A stretch of 64,000 nt of DNA from Lachnoclostridium sp. UBA5890 (GTDB lineage Bacteria; Bacillota; Clostridia; Lachnospirales; Lachnospiraceae), in contig DJEU01000040.1 of assembly GCA_002431395.1 (NCBI GenBank), forward strand, positions 34,235-98,234. The letters run 5' to 3'. Under the pieces are notes generated by a model, which made no database searches, had not been told where the DNA came from, and saw only the letters and a program-made list of their open reading frames with translations. The position numbers and the translations under genes are program-made. Position 1 is the first letter of the stretch, and each line of letters opens with the position of its first letter. Positions 50,706-59,493 of the stretch are shown in pieces.

Positions 50706-51911
50706 ATGCAGGAAAAAGTAAACGAAAGCATCTTAAATGATGAGATCAAAGAACATTTAAAAGAAAACCGGATCGACCATATGACCTATCTTGAAGGCAT
50801 GGAAGTATTGGATTCGGATATTGATAAACGTGTGATAGAGGCGGCAAAAGCCTATGACAGCGACAAATATACGGCAAAAGATGTACGTCGTGCCCTGCTT
50901 CATACGAATAAAACACCGGAAGATTTCGGAGCCCTTTTATCCCCGGCGGCGATGCCGTTTTTGGAAGAGATTGCACAGCAGGCACAGCAGGAGACGAGAA
51001 AACATTTTGGAAATTCCATCTATATGTTTACGCCGATCTATATTGCCAATTATTGTGAAAATTACTGCATTTACTGCGGATTTAACTGCCACAATAAGAT
51101 CCGCCGTGCCAAATTAAATGCCGAAGAGATTGAAAAGGAAATGCAGGAGATTGCAAAGACCGGTCTGCAGGAAATCTTAATTCTGACCGGGGAAAGCCCG
51201 AAAATGTCCGATATTCATTATATCGGAGAGGCTTGTAAGATTGCGAGAAAATATTTCAAAGTAATTGGTTTGGAAATTTATCCGACAAATTCCGAAGATT
51301 ATGCGTACTTACATGAGTGCGGTGCGGATTATGTGACAGTATTTCAGGAGACTTATAATTCAGACAAGTACGAGACACTTCATCTTGCTGGAAATAAACG
51401 TATTTTCCCATATCGTGTCAATGCGCAGGAGCGTGCCCTGAAGGGTGGTATGCGAGGAGTCGGTTTTGCCGCTCTTCTGGGGCTGGATGATTTCCGCAGG
51501 GATGCATTTGCTACCGGAATGCATGCATATTTTGTGCAGCGTAAATATCCGCAGGCAGAGATCGCATTTTCGTGTCCGCGTCTGCGTCCGATCATTAACA
51601 ATGATAAGATCAATCCGATGGATGTGCATGAGGCACAGCTTCTGCAGGTTGTCTGCGCATATCGTCTGTTTATGCCATTTTCCAGTATCACCGTTTCGAC
51701 GCGTGAGTGTGAGAGAGTGCGCAACAGTCTGATCAAGATCGCGGCGACAAAGATTTCTGCCGGTGTTAATGTAGGAATTGGTGGACACAGCGGCGAAGAA
51801 AAAGGCGATGAGCAGTTCGAGATTGACGATACGAGAAGTGTGGATGAAGTGTATCAGGCAATTATCGACGAAGGGTTGCAGCCGGTTATGAACGACTACA
51901 TTTATGTATAA
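50706..51911 (+). CDS. thiH: 2-iminoacetate synthase ThiH (radical SAM)
   Basis: Oxygen-sensitive radical SAM enzyme cleaving tyrosine to dehydroglycine for the thiazole. Length 401. The cluster motif is CENYCIYCGF (CX3CX2C) near residue 118, preceded by YMFTPIYIANY. LTGESPKMSDIHYI and FQETYNSDKYETLH are family features. GGAGG precedes the ATG. Use of ThiH rather than the oxygen-dependent ThiO fits an anaerobe. Confidence 0.97.
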   Translation: MQEKVNESILNDEIKEHLKENRIDHMTYLEGMEVLDSDIDKRVIEAAKAYDSDKYTAKDVRRALLHTNKTPEDFGALLSPAAMPFLEEIAQQAQQETRKHFGNSIYMFTPIYIANYCENYCIYCGFNCHNKIRRAKLNAEEIEKEMQEIAKTGLQEILILTGESPKMSDIHYIGEACKIARKYFKVIGLEIYPTNSEDYAYLHECGADYVTVFQETYNSDKYETLHLAGNKRIFPYRVNAQERALKGGMRGVGFAALLGLDDFRRDAFATGMHAYFVQRKYPQAEIAFSCPRLRPIINNDKINPMDVHEAQLLQVVCAYRLFMPFSSITVSTRECERVRNSLIKIAATKISAGVNVGIGGHSGEEKGDEQFEIDDTRSVDEVYQAIIDEGLQPVMNDYIYV

Positions 51912-51924
51912 ATAGGAGTATACA

Positions 51925-52521
51925 ATGGCGATATATACAGGAAAGCAGAACATTCCCTGTATTTGCGTGACAAATCGAACATTGTGCAGAGATGATTTTC
52001 TGACACGCTTGGATCATATTGCAAAAAAAGGCGTGGCAGATGCGATTCTTCTGCGAGAAAAGGATCTTACCGAAAGGGAGTATTTGGAACTGGCGGAAAA
52101 GGTCCTTTCGATTTGTAAGACGCATAATAGGCGGTGTATTCTGCATACTTATTATAAAGCGGCAAAAGAGCTTGGGTGCAGGGAAATCCATCTGCCGCTT
52201 CCTGTGCTGCAGGAAATGTGGGAACAGGAGACGGAAAAATGGTTTACCACGGTGGGAACGTCGGTTCATTCAATAAAACAGGCAAATTTAGCGATGCATC
52301 TGCAGGCGGATTATATGACGGCCGGCCACATTTTTGAGACGGACTGCAAAAAGGGACTTCCGGGAAGAGGACTTTCTTTTTTGAGAAAAGTTGTTCGGGA
52401 ATCGGAGGTTCCGGTTTATGGAATCGGCGGAATTTCGGCTGCCAATGCAGAACAAGTAAAGGAGACCGGAGCAGCGGGGGTCTGTATAATGTCTGGTTTT
52501 ATGCTTGAAAGTATGAATTGA
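51925..52521 (+). CDS. thiE: Thiamine phosphate synthase ThiE
   Basis: Joins the thiazole and pyrimidine phosphates. Length 198, slightly short but complete: CICVTNRTLC at the start, ILLREKDLTEREY (the REKD substrate motif) and the phosphate-binding VYGIGGISAANAEQV near the end, with AGHIFETDCKKGLPGRGL in between. AGGAG precedes the ATG, 13 bases after thiH. Last thi gene here; thiC, thiD and thiF are not in the window. Confidence 0.92.
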   Translation: MAIYTGKQNIPCICVTNRTLCRDDFLTRLDHIAKKGVADAILLREKDLTEREYLELAEKVLSICKTHNRRCILHTYYKAAKELGCREIHLPLPVLQEMWEQETEKWFTTVGTSVHSIKQANLAMHLQADYMTAGHIFETDCKKGLPGRGLSFLRKVVRESEVPVYGIGGISAANAEQVKETGAAGVCIMSGFMLESMN

Positions 52522-52533
52522 TTGTGGTAGACT
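52505..52533 (+). promoter_or_regulatory. Candidate promoter for metA
   Basis: TTGAAA (52505-52510) and TAGACT (52528-52533) are 17 bases apart, overlapping the thiE 3' end. No SAM riboswitch is seen in the short leader. Confidence 0.4.
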
Positions 52534-52567
52534 ACCTATATGCAGCAAATGTTAGGAGTTGATCAAT

Positions 52568-53473
52568 ATGCCGATTAAGATTCCAAATTCACTTCCGGCG
52601 ACGGAAATATTGGAAAAAGAAAATATATTTGTAATGACGGAGCATCGCGCGATGCATCAGGACATTCGTCCGCTTCGTGTGCTGATCTTAAATCTGATGC
52701 CTACGAAGATTGTGACAGAGACGCAGCTTCTTCGTAAATTATCAAATACGCCGCTTCAGATTGAAGTGGAGTTTTTGAAGACGGCAAGTTATATTCCACA
52801 GCACACGGACCCGACGCATTTGGATACGTTTTATACTACGTTTGATGAGATCAAAGAGCGCCGCTATGACGGAATGATCATTACCGGAGCGCCGCTTGAT
52901 TATATCGAATTTGAAGATGTAACTTACTGGGATGAAGTGTGCCGGATCATGGATTGGTGTAAGACGCATGTACATTGTACGCTGCATCTTTGCTGGGGCG
53001 CTTTTGCAGGGCTTCATTATTATTATGGGATACAAAAAGTGGACTATGAAAAGAAACTGTCTGGTGTATATGAACACACGGTAGTGAAGAAAAATTCTCC
53101 GTTTTTCCGTGGCTTTGATGATGTTTTTTATGCACCACAGTCCCGTGCAATGGGGGTGCGCCGCGAGGATATAGAAGCTATTGACGAACTGGAACTGATG
53201 GCAATATCGGAAGAAGCCGGAGTGACGATCGTAAAGACGAAAGACAGCCATCATTTCTTTATGACATGTCATCCTGAATACGATGCGGATACATTGGCAA
53301 AAGAGTATTTTCGTGATCGGGATAAGGGAATGAATCCGCAGATGCCGTGCAATTATTTCCCGGACGATGATCCGAGCAAAGCACCGATCGTGCGCTGGCG
53401 TTCTGCGGGGCAGTTATTGTTTTCGAATTGGCTGAATTATTATGTATATCAAAGTACGCCATACGAACTTTGA
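52568..53473 (+). CDS. metA: Homoserine O-acyltransferase (MetA/MetAS)
   Basis: Acylates homoserine in methionine synthesis. Length 301. MPIKIPNSLPATEILEKENI is the conserved start. The nucleophile cysteine lies in TLHLCWGAFAGLHYYYGI and the catalytic His and Glu in TCHPEYDADTLA. Whether acetyl- or succinyl-CoA is used cannot be decided safely by eye; Clostridia usually acetylate. The ATG at 52568 follows AGGAG; a TTG at 52559 is in frame but covers the spacing. Confidence 0.95.
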   Translation: MPIKIPNSLPATEILEKENIFVMTEHRAMHQDIRPLRVLILNLMPTKIVTETQLLRKLSNTPLQIEVEFLKTASYIPQHTDPTHLDTFYTTFDEIKERRYDGMIITGAPLDYIEFEDVTYWDEVCRIMDWCKTHVHCTLHLCWGAFAGLHYYYGIQKVDYEKKLSGVYEHTVVKKNSPFFRGFDDVFYAPQSRAMGVRREDIEAIDELELMAISEEAGVTIVKTKDSHHFFMTCHPEYDADTLAKEYFRDRDKGMNPQMPCNYFPDDDPSKAPIVRWRSAGQLLFSNWLNYYVYQSTPYEL

Positions 53474-53494
53474 TTTTAAGGCGAGGTATTTTTG

Positions 53495-54895
53495 ATGAAA
53501 AAACAAGCATTTAATCCATATCTTCCTTCTTGGGAATATGTTCCGGACGGAGAGCCGTATGTGTTTGGCGACCGGGTATATGTATATGGTTCACACGATT
53601 ATTATAATGGGTATGTATTTTGTATGGGAGATTATGTTGGATGGTCTGCTCCTATTGACGATCTTGGAAACTGGCGGTATGAAGGCGTGATTTATGAAAA
53701 GACCGCAGATCCATTGAATAAAGATGGAAAAATGTGTTTGTATGCACCGGATATTACAGTGGGATCAGATGGAAGATATTATCTGTATTATGTATTAGAT
53801 AAAGTATCTTTGGTGTCGGTGGCAGTTAGTGACAACCCTGCCGGTCCATTTTCTTTCTATGGTTATGTAAAAGATAAAGAGGGAGTGCGACTGGGGGACA
53901 GGCCTCAGGATGAACCACAATTTGACCCTGGGGTTCTTACAGAAAATGGAAGGACATATCTTTATACCGGTTTTTGTGGGGCTGGAGATAAAAGCCGTTC
54001 CGGTGCGTGGGTGTGTGTTTTGGGCGAGGATATGTTGACGATGGAAGAGGAACCGATTTGCGTTGTACCCGGATGTGAGTATAGTGCAGGAACTTCTTTT
54101 GAAGGACATGCTTTTTTTGAAGCTTCTTCCATTCGAAAAGCAGGGGATACGTATTACTTTGTTTATTCTTCAGAAGTGATGCATGAACTCTGTTATGCTA
54201 CAAGTAAATCACCATTGGGAAATTTTGTATATGGTGGAGTGATCGTAAGTAATTGCGATCTACATATTGATACCTATAAACCGGCAGATATGCCAATGGC
54301 TTATGGGGCGAATAATCATGGAAGTATTGTGCAGATTAAGGATCAATGGTATATCTTTTACCATCGCCATACGAATGGAAACTGGTACAGCAGACAAGGA
54401 TGTGCTGAGCCGATTTCGATTGCAGAAGATGGCAGCATCAAGCAGGTGGAGATTACTTCATGTGGGTTAAATGGTGGTCCACTTGCCGGACAGGGAGAAT
54501 ATCCGGCGTATCTTGCCTGTCATTTATTTACGAACGAATCATCCATGTATGTTGGTGGAGATGCTTTTCCAAAAGTAATGCAGGATGGAAAAGATGGAGA
54601 TGAGGAGATTGGCTACGTTGGAAATATTCAAAATTCGGCTACGATAGGATTTAAGTATTTTGATATGAAGCATGTGAAAAAAATCCGAGTGACGATGCGT
54701 GGCTATATTAGTGGAAACATAGAAGTAAGACTAACCTGGGATGGTGATGTTCTTGCAAGTCTGCCAATTGAATTTTCAAATGTTTGGGAAACGTATGAAA
54801 GCGAAATTGAAATTCCGGATGGAATCCATTCTTTGTATTTCACGTTTCGCGGAGATGGAAATGGTGCGTTGAAAAGTTTTGAACTGCTGGTATAA
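53495..54895 (+). CDS. Glycoside hydrolase family 43 protein
   Basis: A 466-residue cytoplasmic (no signal peptide) five-bladed propeller hydrolase, probably a beta-xylosidase or alpha-arabinofuranosidase acting on imported oligosaccharides. Acidic residues fitting the GH43 triad: the aspartate near EYVPDGEPYVFGDRVYVYGS, CLYAPDITVGSDGRYYLYY and the general acid in FFEASSIRKAGDTYYFVYSS. The last 120 residues resemble a CBM6-type beta-sandwich (TIGFKYFDMKHVKKIRVTMR). The ATG at 53495 follows GCGAGG; an adjacent TTG at 53492 is in frame. The substrate is inferred. Confidence 0.88.
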   Translation: MKKQAFNPYLPSWEYVPDGEPYVFGDRVYVYGSHDYYNGYVFCMGDYVGWSAPIDDLGNWRYEGVIYEKTADPLNKDGKMCLYAPDITVGSDGRYYLYYVLDKVSLVSVAVSDNPAGPFSFYGYVKDKEGVRLGDRPQDEPQFDPGVLTENGRTYLYTGFCGAGDKSRSGAWVCVLGEDMLTMEEEPICVVPGCEYSAGTSFEGHAFFEASSIRKAGDTYYFVYSSEVMHELCYATSKSPLGNFVYGGVIVSNCDLHIDTYKPADMPMAYGANNHGSIVQIKDQWYIFYHRHTNGNWYSRQGCAEPISIAEDGSIKQVEITSCGLNGGPLAGQGEYPAYLACHLFTNESSMYVGGDAFPKVMQDGKDGDEEIGYVGNIQNSATIGFKYFDMKHVKKIRVTMRGYISGNIEVRLTWDGDVLASLPIEFSNVWETYESEIEIPDGIHSLYFTFRGDGNGALKSFELLV

Positions 54896-54916
54896 TATAG
54901 AAAGGTATACAATACG

Positions 54917-55114
54917 ATGAAATTAACCGAAATGATTCAGGTGCTTCCTGAGGAAACAAATATTATAATTATCGAGGAAAAAACACATAAGCAATTGGGA
55001 CTTTACATGAAAAAGTCGGAGATTCCATTAATCATTGCTGAGAAAAAAGTTTTGTCTGTGACGATTAACTGGGATGCCAAGTTAATGCAGATTACTGTAG
55101 ATATGATGAGTTGA
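54917..55114 (+). CDS. Small hypothetical protein, 65 residues
   Basis: Reads MKLTEMIQVLPEETNIIIIE, then KKSEIPLIIAEKKVLSVTIN and ends ITVDMMS. It is amphipathic, without membrane segment or known motif. AAAGG precedes the ATG and it fits neatly between the GH43 and epimerase genes. Its composition and length resemble small phage-type proteins of Clostridia, but no other phage gene is near. Function unknown. Confidence 0.6.
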   Translation: MKLTEMIQVLPEETNIIIIEEKTHKQLGLYMKKSEIPLIIAEKKVLSVTINWDAKLMQITVDMMS

Positions 55115-55144
55115 TATTGCGAGAGAAAAGGAGGCGTATGTGTT

Positions 55145-56008
55145 TTGCAGACACATCAGATTAAAAATCATATGATGTCACTGACGGTGGCAGAACATGG
55201 AGCAGAGATTACGTCGATCCAATTAGAAGGAATCGAGAGAATGTGGGATGCCAATCCGGCGTTTTGGGGACGGACCGCGCCGGTTCTTTTTCCTATCGTC
55301 GGAGCGTTGAAAGACAATTCGTATCGTTACGAAGGTCAGACCTATTCGATGGGACAGCATGGCTTTGCCAGAGATATGGATTTTACTTTGACAGATCAGA
55401 CAGAGGATAAGTTGGAATTTACATTATCTGACAATGAAGAGACCTATGAAAAATATCCGTTTCATTTTCAGTTACAGATTATTTACGAGATTTTCCAAAA
55501 CCAATGCCGTGTTACCTGGAAGGTAAAAAATGTGGATGAGAAGACGATGTATTTCCAGATCGGCGGGCATCCGGCATTTGCCTGCCCATGTGAAGGAGGA
55601 ATGATCCGGGATGACTACAGTGTCCGTGCCGGAGAATCTCCACTTTTGGAAGTGGCTTTTTTGGAAAATGGCCTTCTTAGCAACGAAAAAGAGCTTCATT
55701 CCAATGAATTTGTGCTCGAAGAGGATACCTTTGCGCGAGATGCGTTTATTTTGCAGAATGAGACGATCGGACATCTGGAACTTGTCAATCATCTGTCCAA
55801 TCAGGTGAAAGTACGAGTGAGTGCAGATGTGCCGGCTTGGGGGATCTGGAGTACGGCAGATAAAAAGGCTCCGTTTGTGTGTCTTGAGCCGTGGTATGGC
55901 CGCTGCGATAAAGAAGATTTTGAGGGCGAGCTGTCCGAAAGAGAATATATGCAGTCTTTGGAACCCGGGGAAGAGTTTACCGGTGGTTACCAGATGGAAC
56001 TGTTATGA
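55145..56008 (+). CDS. Aldose 1-epimerase family protein (LacX-like)
   Basis: A 287-residue galactose-mutarotase-fold protein that probably interconverts sugar anomers. Seen: NPAFWGRTAPVLFPIVG, the conserved MGQHGFARDMDF and the histidine in QIGGHPAFACP, and a C-terminal VCLEPWYGRCD with the catalytic glutamate. The start is TTG at 55145, about 9 bases after AAGGAGG; no ATG is in frame nearby. Placement after a GH43 enzyme suggests a role in using released pentoses. Confidence 0.88.
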   Translation: MQTHQIKNHMMSLTVAEHGAEITSIQLEGIERMWDANPAFWGRTAPVLFPIVGALKDNSYRYEGQTYSMGQHGFARDMDFTLTDQTEDKLEFTLSDNEETYEKYPFHFQLQIIYEIFQNQCRVTWKVKNVDEKTMYFQIGGHPAFACPCEGGMIRDDYSVRAGESPLLEVAFLENGLLSNEKELHSNEFVLEEDTFARDAFILQNETIGHLELVNHLSNQVKVRVSADVPAWGIWSTADKKAPFVCLEPWYGRCDKEDFEGELSEREYMQSLEPGEEFTGGYQMELL

Positions 56009-56013
56009 ATTAA

Positions 56014-56062
56014 GAAAAATGCTCCACTCGGGAACATGGTGTCCGGGGTGGAGCATTTTCTA
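56014..56062. terminator. Bidirectional terminator between the epimerase and sir2 genes
   Basis: GAAAAATGCTCCAC (56014-56026) pairs with GTGGAGCATTTTC (56048-56060), with A and T runs on both sides. It serves convergent genes. Confidence 0.85.
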
Positions 56063-56078
56063 TTATGCGCAAGCTTTC

Positions 56079-56795
56079 TTATACCAATTGGGAAAATACT
56101 TTTCCAATCGCATCATTGATAACAAGATTTGCGTGGGCATCGCGGCTCGTTTCACTTTTGTTGATGAGAACCAGTTTGTTTCCACGATAATAGTCGATCA
56201 GCCCGGCTGCCGGATAGACGGCGAGAGAAGTACCTCCGATAATCAGTATGTCGGCATTCTTTATGTAATTTACTGCTTTTTCCAAAACGTAGGAATCCAA
56301 TCCTTCTTCATACAAGACAACATCCGGTTTGATGATTCCGCCGCAGGAACATTTTGGAACGCCTTCCTGAGAAATGGTGTCCTGCAGATTATAAAATTTC
56401 CCACATTTCATGCAGTAATTCCGAAGAACAGAGCCGTGAAGTTCCAATACTTCTTTGCTGCCTGCTTTTTGGTGCAGTCCGTCGATATTCTGTGTAATGA
56501 CTGCTTTTAATTTTCCCTGTTTTTCCAATTCTGCCAAAGCGAGGTGTGCTTTGTTTGGTTCGGCATCCGGAAAGATCATTTTATTGCGGTAAAAACGGTA
56601 AAATTCCGGGGTATTCCGCATAAAAAAGCTATGACTGAGAATTGTTTCCGGTGGATAGTCATATTCTTGATTGTATAAGCCGTCGACGCTTCGAAAATCC
56701 GGGATATTGCTTTCGGTAGAAACACCCGCACCGCCAAAGAAAACAATGTTGTCGCTGTCCTGGATCCATTCGCGTAATTGTTCGATTTCGTTCAT
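56079..56795 (-). CDS. NAD-dependent protein deacylase, sirtuin family
   Basis: Removes acyl groups from lysines using NAD. Length 238. Seen: FFGGAGVSTESNIPDFRS (NAD site), ITQNIDGLHQKAGS, the catalytic histidine in LELHGSVLRN, the zinc cysteines CMKC and CSCGG, and GTSLAVYPAAGLI. AGGAGG eight bases upstream supports the ATG at 56795; the in-frame ATG at 56828 is less likely. It lies downstream of tRNA-Glu and its terminator on the same strand. Confidence 0.95.
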   Translation of the reverse strand: MNEIEQLREWIQDSDNIVFFGGAGVSTESNIPDFRSVDGLYNQEYDYPPETILSHSFFMRNTPEFYRFYRNKMIFPDAEPNKAHLALAELEKQGKLKAVITQNIDGLHQKAGSKEVLELHGSVLRNYCMKCGKFYNLQDTISQEGVPKCSCGGIIKPDVVLYEEGLDSYVLEKAVNYIKNADILIIGGTSLAVYPAAGLIDYYRGNKLVLINKSETSRDAHANLVINDAIGKVFSQLV

Positions 56796-56839
56796 GATAA
56801 AAACCTCCTCATATTGGTTCCTCCTCATATAAAAAAATT

Positions 56840-56868
56840 AAAAAAAACTCCTACAATAAATGCAGGAG
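56840..56868 (-). terminator. Rho-independent terminator after tRNA-Glu
   Basis: On the minus strand CTCCTGCA pairs with TGTAGGAG around TTTAT, followed by eight T. Confidence 0.85.
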
Positions 56869-56886
56869 AAAAAGATTATGAAAAAG

Positions 56887-56958
56887 TAGTCCGTAGGGGA
56901 ATCGAACCCCTGTTTCTGCCGTGAGAGGGCAGCGTCTTAGCCGCTTGACCAACGGACC
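56887..56958 (-). tRNA. tRNA-Glu (CTC anticodon)
   Basis: A 72-base cloverleaf on the minus strand. The acceptor arm GGTCCGT pairs with ACGGACT (one G-T pair at the end), discriminator A. The D arm holds TTGGTCAAGCGGCTAAGAC. The anticodon arm CTGCC-CTCTCAC-GGCAG reads anticodon CTC at 56925-56923. The T arm is AGGGG-TTCGATT-CCCCT. CCA is not encoded. The sequence is typical of Firmicutes tRNA-Glu. Confidence 0.96.
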
Positions 56959-56971
56959 ATCAACAAGACAT

Positions 56972-57000
56972 ATATTACTATAAAACAGAAACAATGTCAA
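56972..57000 (-). promoter_or_regulatory. Promoter of the tRNA-Glu gene
   Basis: On the minus strand TTGACA (complement of 56995-57000) and TAATAT (complement of 56972-56977) are 17 bases apart, 13 bases before the tRNA. Confidence 0.8.
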
Positions 57001-57019
57001 GAAAAAAATAAAAAAAATT

Positions 57020-57049
57020 TTGACATTTGTCGTACAAATGTGATAAGAT
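57020..57049 (+). promoter_or_regulatory. Promoter of the ABC exporter gene with an operator palindrome
   Basis: TTGACA (57020-57025) and TAAGAT (57044-57049) are 18 bases apart. The perfect palindrome ACATTTGT-CGT-ACAAATGT (57023-57041) fills the spacer, a placement typical of repressor (MarR-type) or MerR-type control. The regulator is not in the window. Confidence 0.65.
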
Positions 57050-57087
57050 AGGTTTCGAACGGCGAAAAAACGGAGGAATCAGAAAAA

Positions 57088-58842
57088 ATGGAAGAGAAAA
57101 AAAGTTATTTCAAATGGAGTGAATTTTTAAGTTATTATAAACCATTTCGTGGGATTTTTGCAGCAGATATGTTTTTTGCTTTTTTGGGGGCACTTACGAC
57201 ATTGGTCATTCCGCTGATCGTGAGATATATTACCGGAACGGTTGTTTATCTGCCCAAAGAGGAAATTCTTTCTAAAATTCTTCTTCTGGGAGGCGTTATG
57301 GTCATTCTTGTGGCAGTTCAGTGTTTCAGTAATTATTTTATCGGAAATTACGGGCATGTCATGGGCGCAAAGATTGAGTATAATATGCGAAAGGAAATTT
57401 TTGAGCATTATCAAAAGCTGTCGTTTTCCTTTTATGATAACCAAAAAGTAGGACAGCTGATGTCCCGTATCACAAACGATTTGTTCGATATTACCGAATT
57501 GCTTCATCATGGACCGGAAGATGTGGTTATTTCGTTTATTAAATTTGCCGGAACTCTTTCCATCCTTGCATGGATGAATTGGCGGTTAGCACTTGCTGCT
57601 TTTGTTCTGATCCCGGTTATGTTTGTATATGCGTATATACTAAATAAGAAGATGAAGCGGGCCTTTAAGACAAACCGCGAAAAGGTGGCAGATATCAATG
57701 CACGTATCGAGGACAATCTGTCCGGAATCCGAGTGGTTAAATCTTTTGCCAATGAAGAAATTGAACGGGAAAAATTTATGGAAGGCAACCGGGGATTTTT
57801 AGACAGCAAGAAAAACAGTTATTTCTATATGGGACAATATCATGCCGGATTGACTGCGTTTATTACGATGATCACGGTGGTTGTGATCGTTGTGGGAGCG
57901 GTTCTGTTATCCAATGGCACGATGAATGCACCGGATCTGATCACCTTTTTACTTTATATCAGTAACTTTACGGAGCCGGTACAAAAACTCATCAACTTTA
58001 CGGAACAGTTTCAAAACGGAATCACCGGATATGAAAGATTTCGTGAAATACTGGCGATCGATCCGGAGATCAAAGAGTGTGAAAATCCGGTGGAAGCAAA
58101 AGATATTCGGGGAGAAGTGGTGTTTGACGATGTCGGATTCCGCTATGAAGAGGGGCAGGAAAAGGTACTCAGCCATGTCAGTCTGAAAGTGGATGCCGGA
58201 GAATATGTCGCGCTGGTTGGAACGTCCGGTGCAGGAAAAACGACACTTTGCAGTTTGATTCCGCGGTTTTATGAGGTGACCTTTGGAACGATTCTCTTAG
58301 ATGGAATCGATGTGCGGAAATATACGCTTTCCAGCTTGCGAAAGAGTATCGGCGTTGTCCAGCAGGATGTCTATCTGTTTGCGGGGACGGTGCTTGATAA
58401 CATCCGATACGGAAAAGTGGAGGCGACCAGAGAAGAGGTCATTCAGGCAGCAAAAGATGCCAATGCTCATGAATTTATCATGGGACTTCCACAGGGATAT
58501 GACACGAATATTGGTCAGCGTGGAGTAAAACTTTCCGGAGGACAGAAGCAGCGGCTTTCCATCGCAAGAGTATTTTTGAAAAATCCGCCGGTACTGATCT
58601 TTGATGAGGCGACATCGGCACTGGACAATGAGAGCGAAAAGGTCGTTCAGGAGTCGCTTGAAAAACTGGCAAAAAACCGTACGACATTTGTTATCGCTCA
58701 CCGGCTTTCCACGATCCGCAATGCACAGAGAATCCTCGTTTTGACCGAAGAGGGGATCAGCGAGGAAGGAAGTCACGAGGAATTGATGAAAAAACATGGT
58801 GTATATTACAATTTGTACACATTATCGGGCAATGAAGCATAA
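57088..58842 (+). CDS. ABC transporter, fused permease and ATP-binding domains
   Basis: A 584-residue half-transporter of the MsbA/LmrA/MDR exporter type. Six membrane helices occupy about residues 15-310. The nucleotide-binding domain has Walker A GTSGAGKTTLCSL near residue 377, the Q-loop VVQQDVYLFAGTVLDNI, signature LSGGQKQRLSIAR, Walker B VLIFDEATSALD and the switch histidine in VIAHRLSTI. It probably works as a homodimer, since no partner gene adjoins. GGAGGAA precedes the ATG. A palindrome between the promoter boxes indicates regulated expression, perhaps by a drug or metabolite. Confidence 0.93.
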   Translation: MEEKKSYFKWSEFLSYYKPFRGIFAADMFFAFLGALTTLVIPLIVRYITGTVVYLPKEEILSKILLLGGVMVILVAVQCFSNYFIGNYGHVMGAKIEYNMRKEIFEHYQKLSFSFYDNQKVGQLMSRITNDLFDITELLHHGPEDVVISFIKFAGTLSILAWMNWRLALAAFVLIPVMFVYAYILNKKMKRAFKTNREKVADINARIEDNLSGIRVVKSFANEEIEREKFMEGNRGFLDSKKNSYFYMGQYHAGLTAFITMITVVVIVVGAVLLSNGTMNAPDLITFLLYISNFTEPVQKLINFTEQFQNGITGYERFREILAIDPEIKECENPVEAKDIRGEVVFDDVGFRYEEGQEKVLSHVSLKVDAGEYVALVGTSGAGKTTLCSLIPRFYEVTFGTILLDGIDVRKYTLSSLRKSIGVVQQDVYLFAGTVLDNIRYGKVEATREEVIQAAKDANAHEFIMGLPQGYDTNIGQRGVKLSGGQKQRLSIARVFLKNPPVLIFDEATSALDNESEKVVQESLEKLAKNRTTFVIAHRLSTIRNAQRILVLTEEGISEEGSHEELMKKHGVYYNLYTLSGNEA

Positions 58843-58850
58843 AAAAGTGC

Positions 58851-58879
58851 TTGCATTTGGAAAATTTATGTGATATACT
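58851..58879 (+). promoter_or_regulatory. Sigma-A promoter of the rimP-nusA-infB operon
   Basis: TTGCAT (58851-58856) and TATACT (58874-58879) are 17 bases apart. The leader contains a GCGA-loop hairpin at 58903-58926. Confidence 0.75.
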
Positions 58880-58902
58880 AAAAATGTTGTTATTGGATTA
58901 AG

Positions 58903-58926
58903 ATGAGTGGACGCGAGTCCACTCAT
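58903..58926 (+). promoter_or_regulatory. Leader hairpin before rimP
   Basis: ATGAGTGGAC pairs perfectly with GTCCACTCAT around a GCGA (GNRA) tetraloop. No T-run follows, so it is more likely an RNA-stabilising or protein-binding element than a terminator. Confidence 0.5.
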
Positions 58927-58955
58927 TGTTGTTATGAGGAAAAGAGGTATGTTTT

Positions 58956-59471
58956 TTGGGTAAACATCAGATGTATGAAAAGCGTACAGAAGAATTGATT
59001 TCGCCGATTTTGGAAGAAAATCATTTTGAACTGGTTGATGTGGAATTTGTCAAAGAAGCCGGTTCCTGGCATCTTCGTGCCTATATTGACAAGGAAGGCG
59101 GCATTACGATTGACGATCTGACACTTGTCAATCACGCATTGAGTGATAAGATGGATGCCGAGGATTTTATCGACGAATCGTATATATTGGAAGTAAGTTC
59201 CCCGGGACTGCTTCGTCCATTTAAAAAACCAAAGGATTATCAAAGAAATCTGGGAGAAGATGTGGAAGTAAAACTTTTTGCTCCGATCACATTTGAGCAG
59301 AAAGGAAAAAAATATACAGATAAAGAGTTTATCGGCATTTTAAAATCTTACGAAGCACCGCAGGAAGATTCTGTAAACGGTGGAAAAATTGTATTAGGAT
59401 TTGATGGCGAAGAAACATTGGAACTTGAAATTAAAGATATTGCGTTGATCCGAAAATCAATCGACTTTTAA
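58956..59471 (+). CDS. rimP: Ribosome maturation factor RimP
   Basis: A 171-residue factor for 30S assembly. LISPILEENHFELVDVEFVKE at the start and YILEVSSPGLLRPFKKPKDYQRNLG in the middle are diagnostic; a C-terminal SH3-like domain follows (EIKDIALIRKSIDF end). The start is TTG at 58956, after AAGAGG, with no better in-frame ATG except 58971 (MYEKRTEEL), which is the alternative. First gene of the operon with nusA, ylxR, ylxQ and infB. Confidence 0.94.
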   Translation: MGKHQMYEKRTEELISPILEENHFELVDVEFVKEAGSWHLRAYIDKEGGITIDDLTLVNHALSDKMDAEDFIDESYILEVSSPGLLRPFKKPKDYQRNLGEDVEVKLFAPITFEQKGKKYTDKEFIGILKSYEAPQEDSVNGGKIVLGFDGEETLELEIKDIALIRKSIDF

Positions 59472-59493
59472 ACAATATGGAGGTAAAGAAAAA

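Noticed and set aside
52522..52567. SAM riboswitch before metA
   Set aside because: The gap of 46 bases after thiE is too short and lacks S-box motifs.
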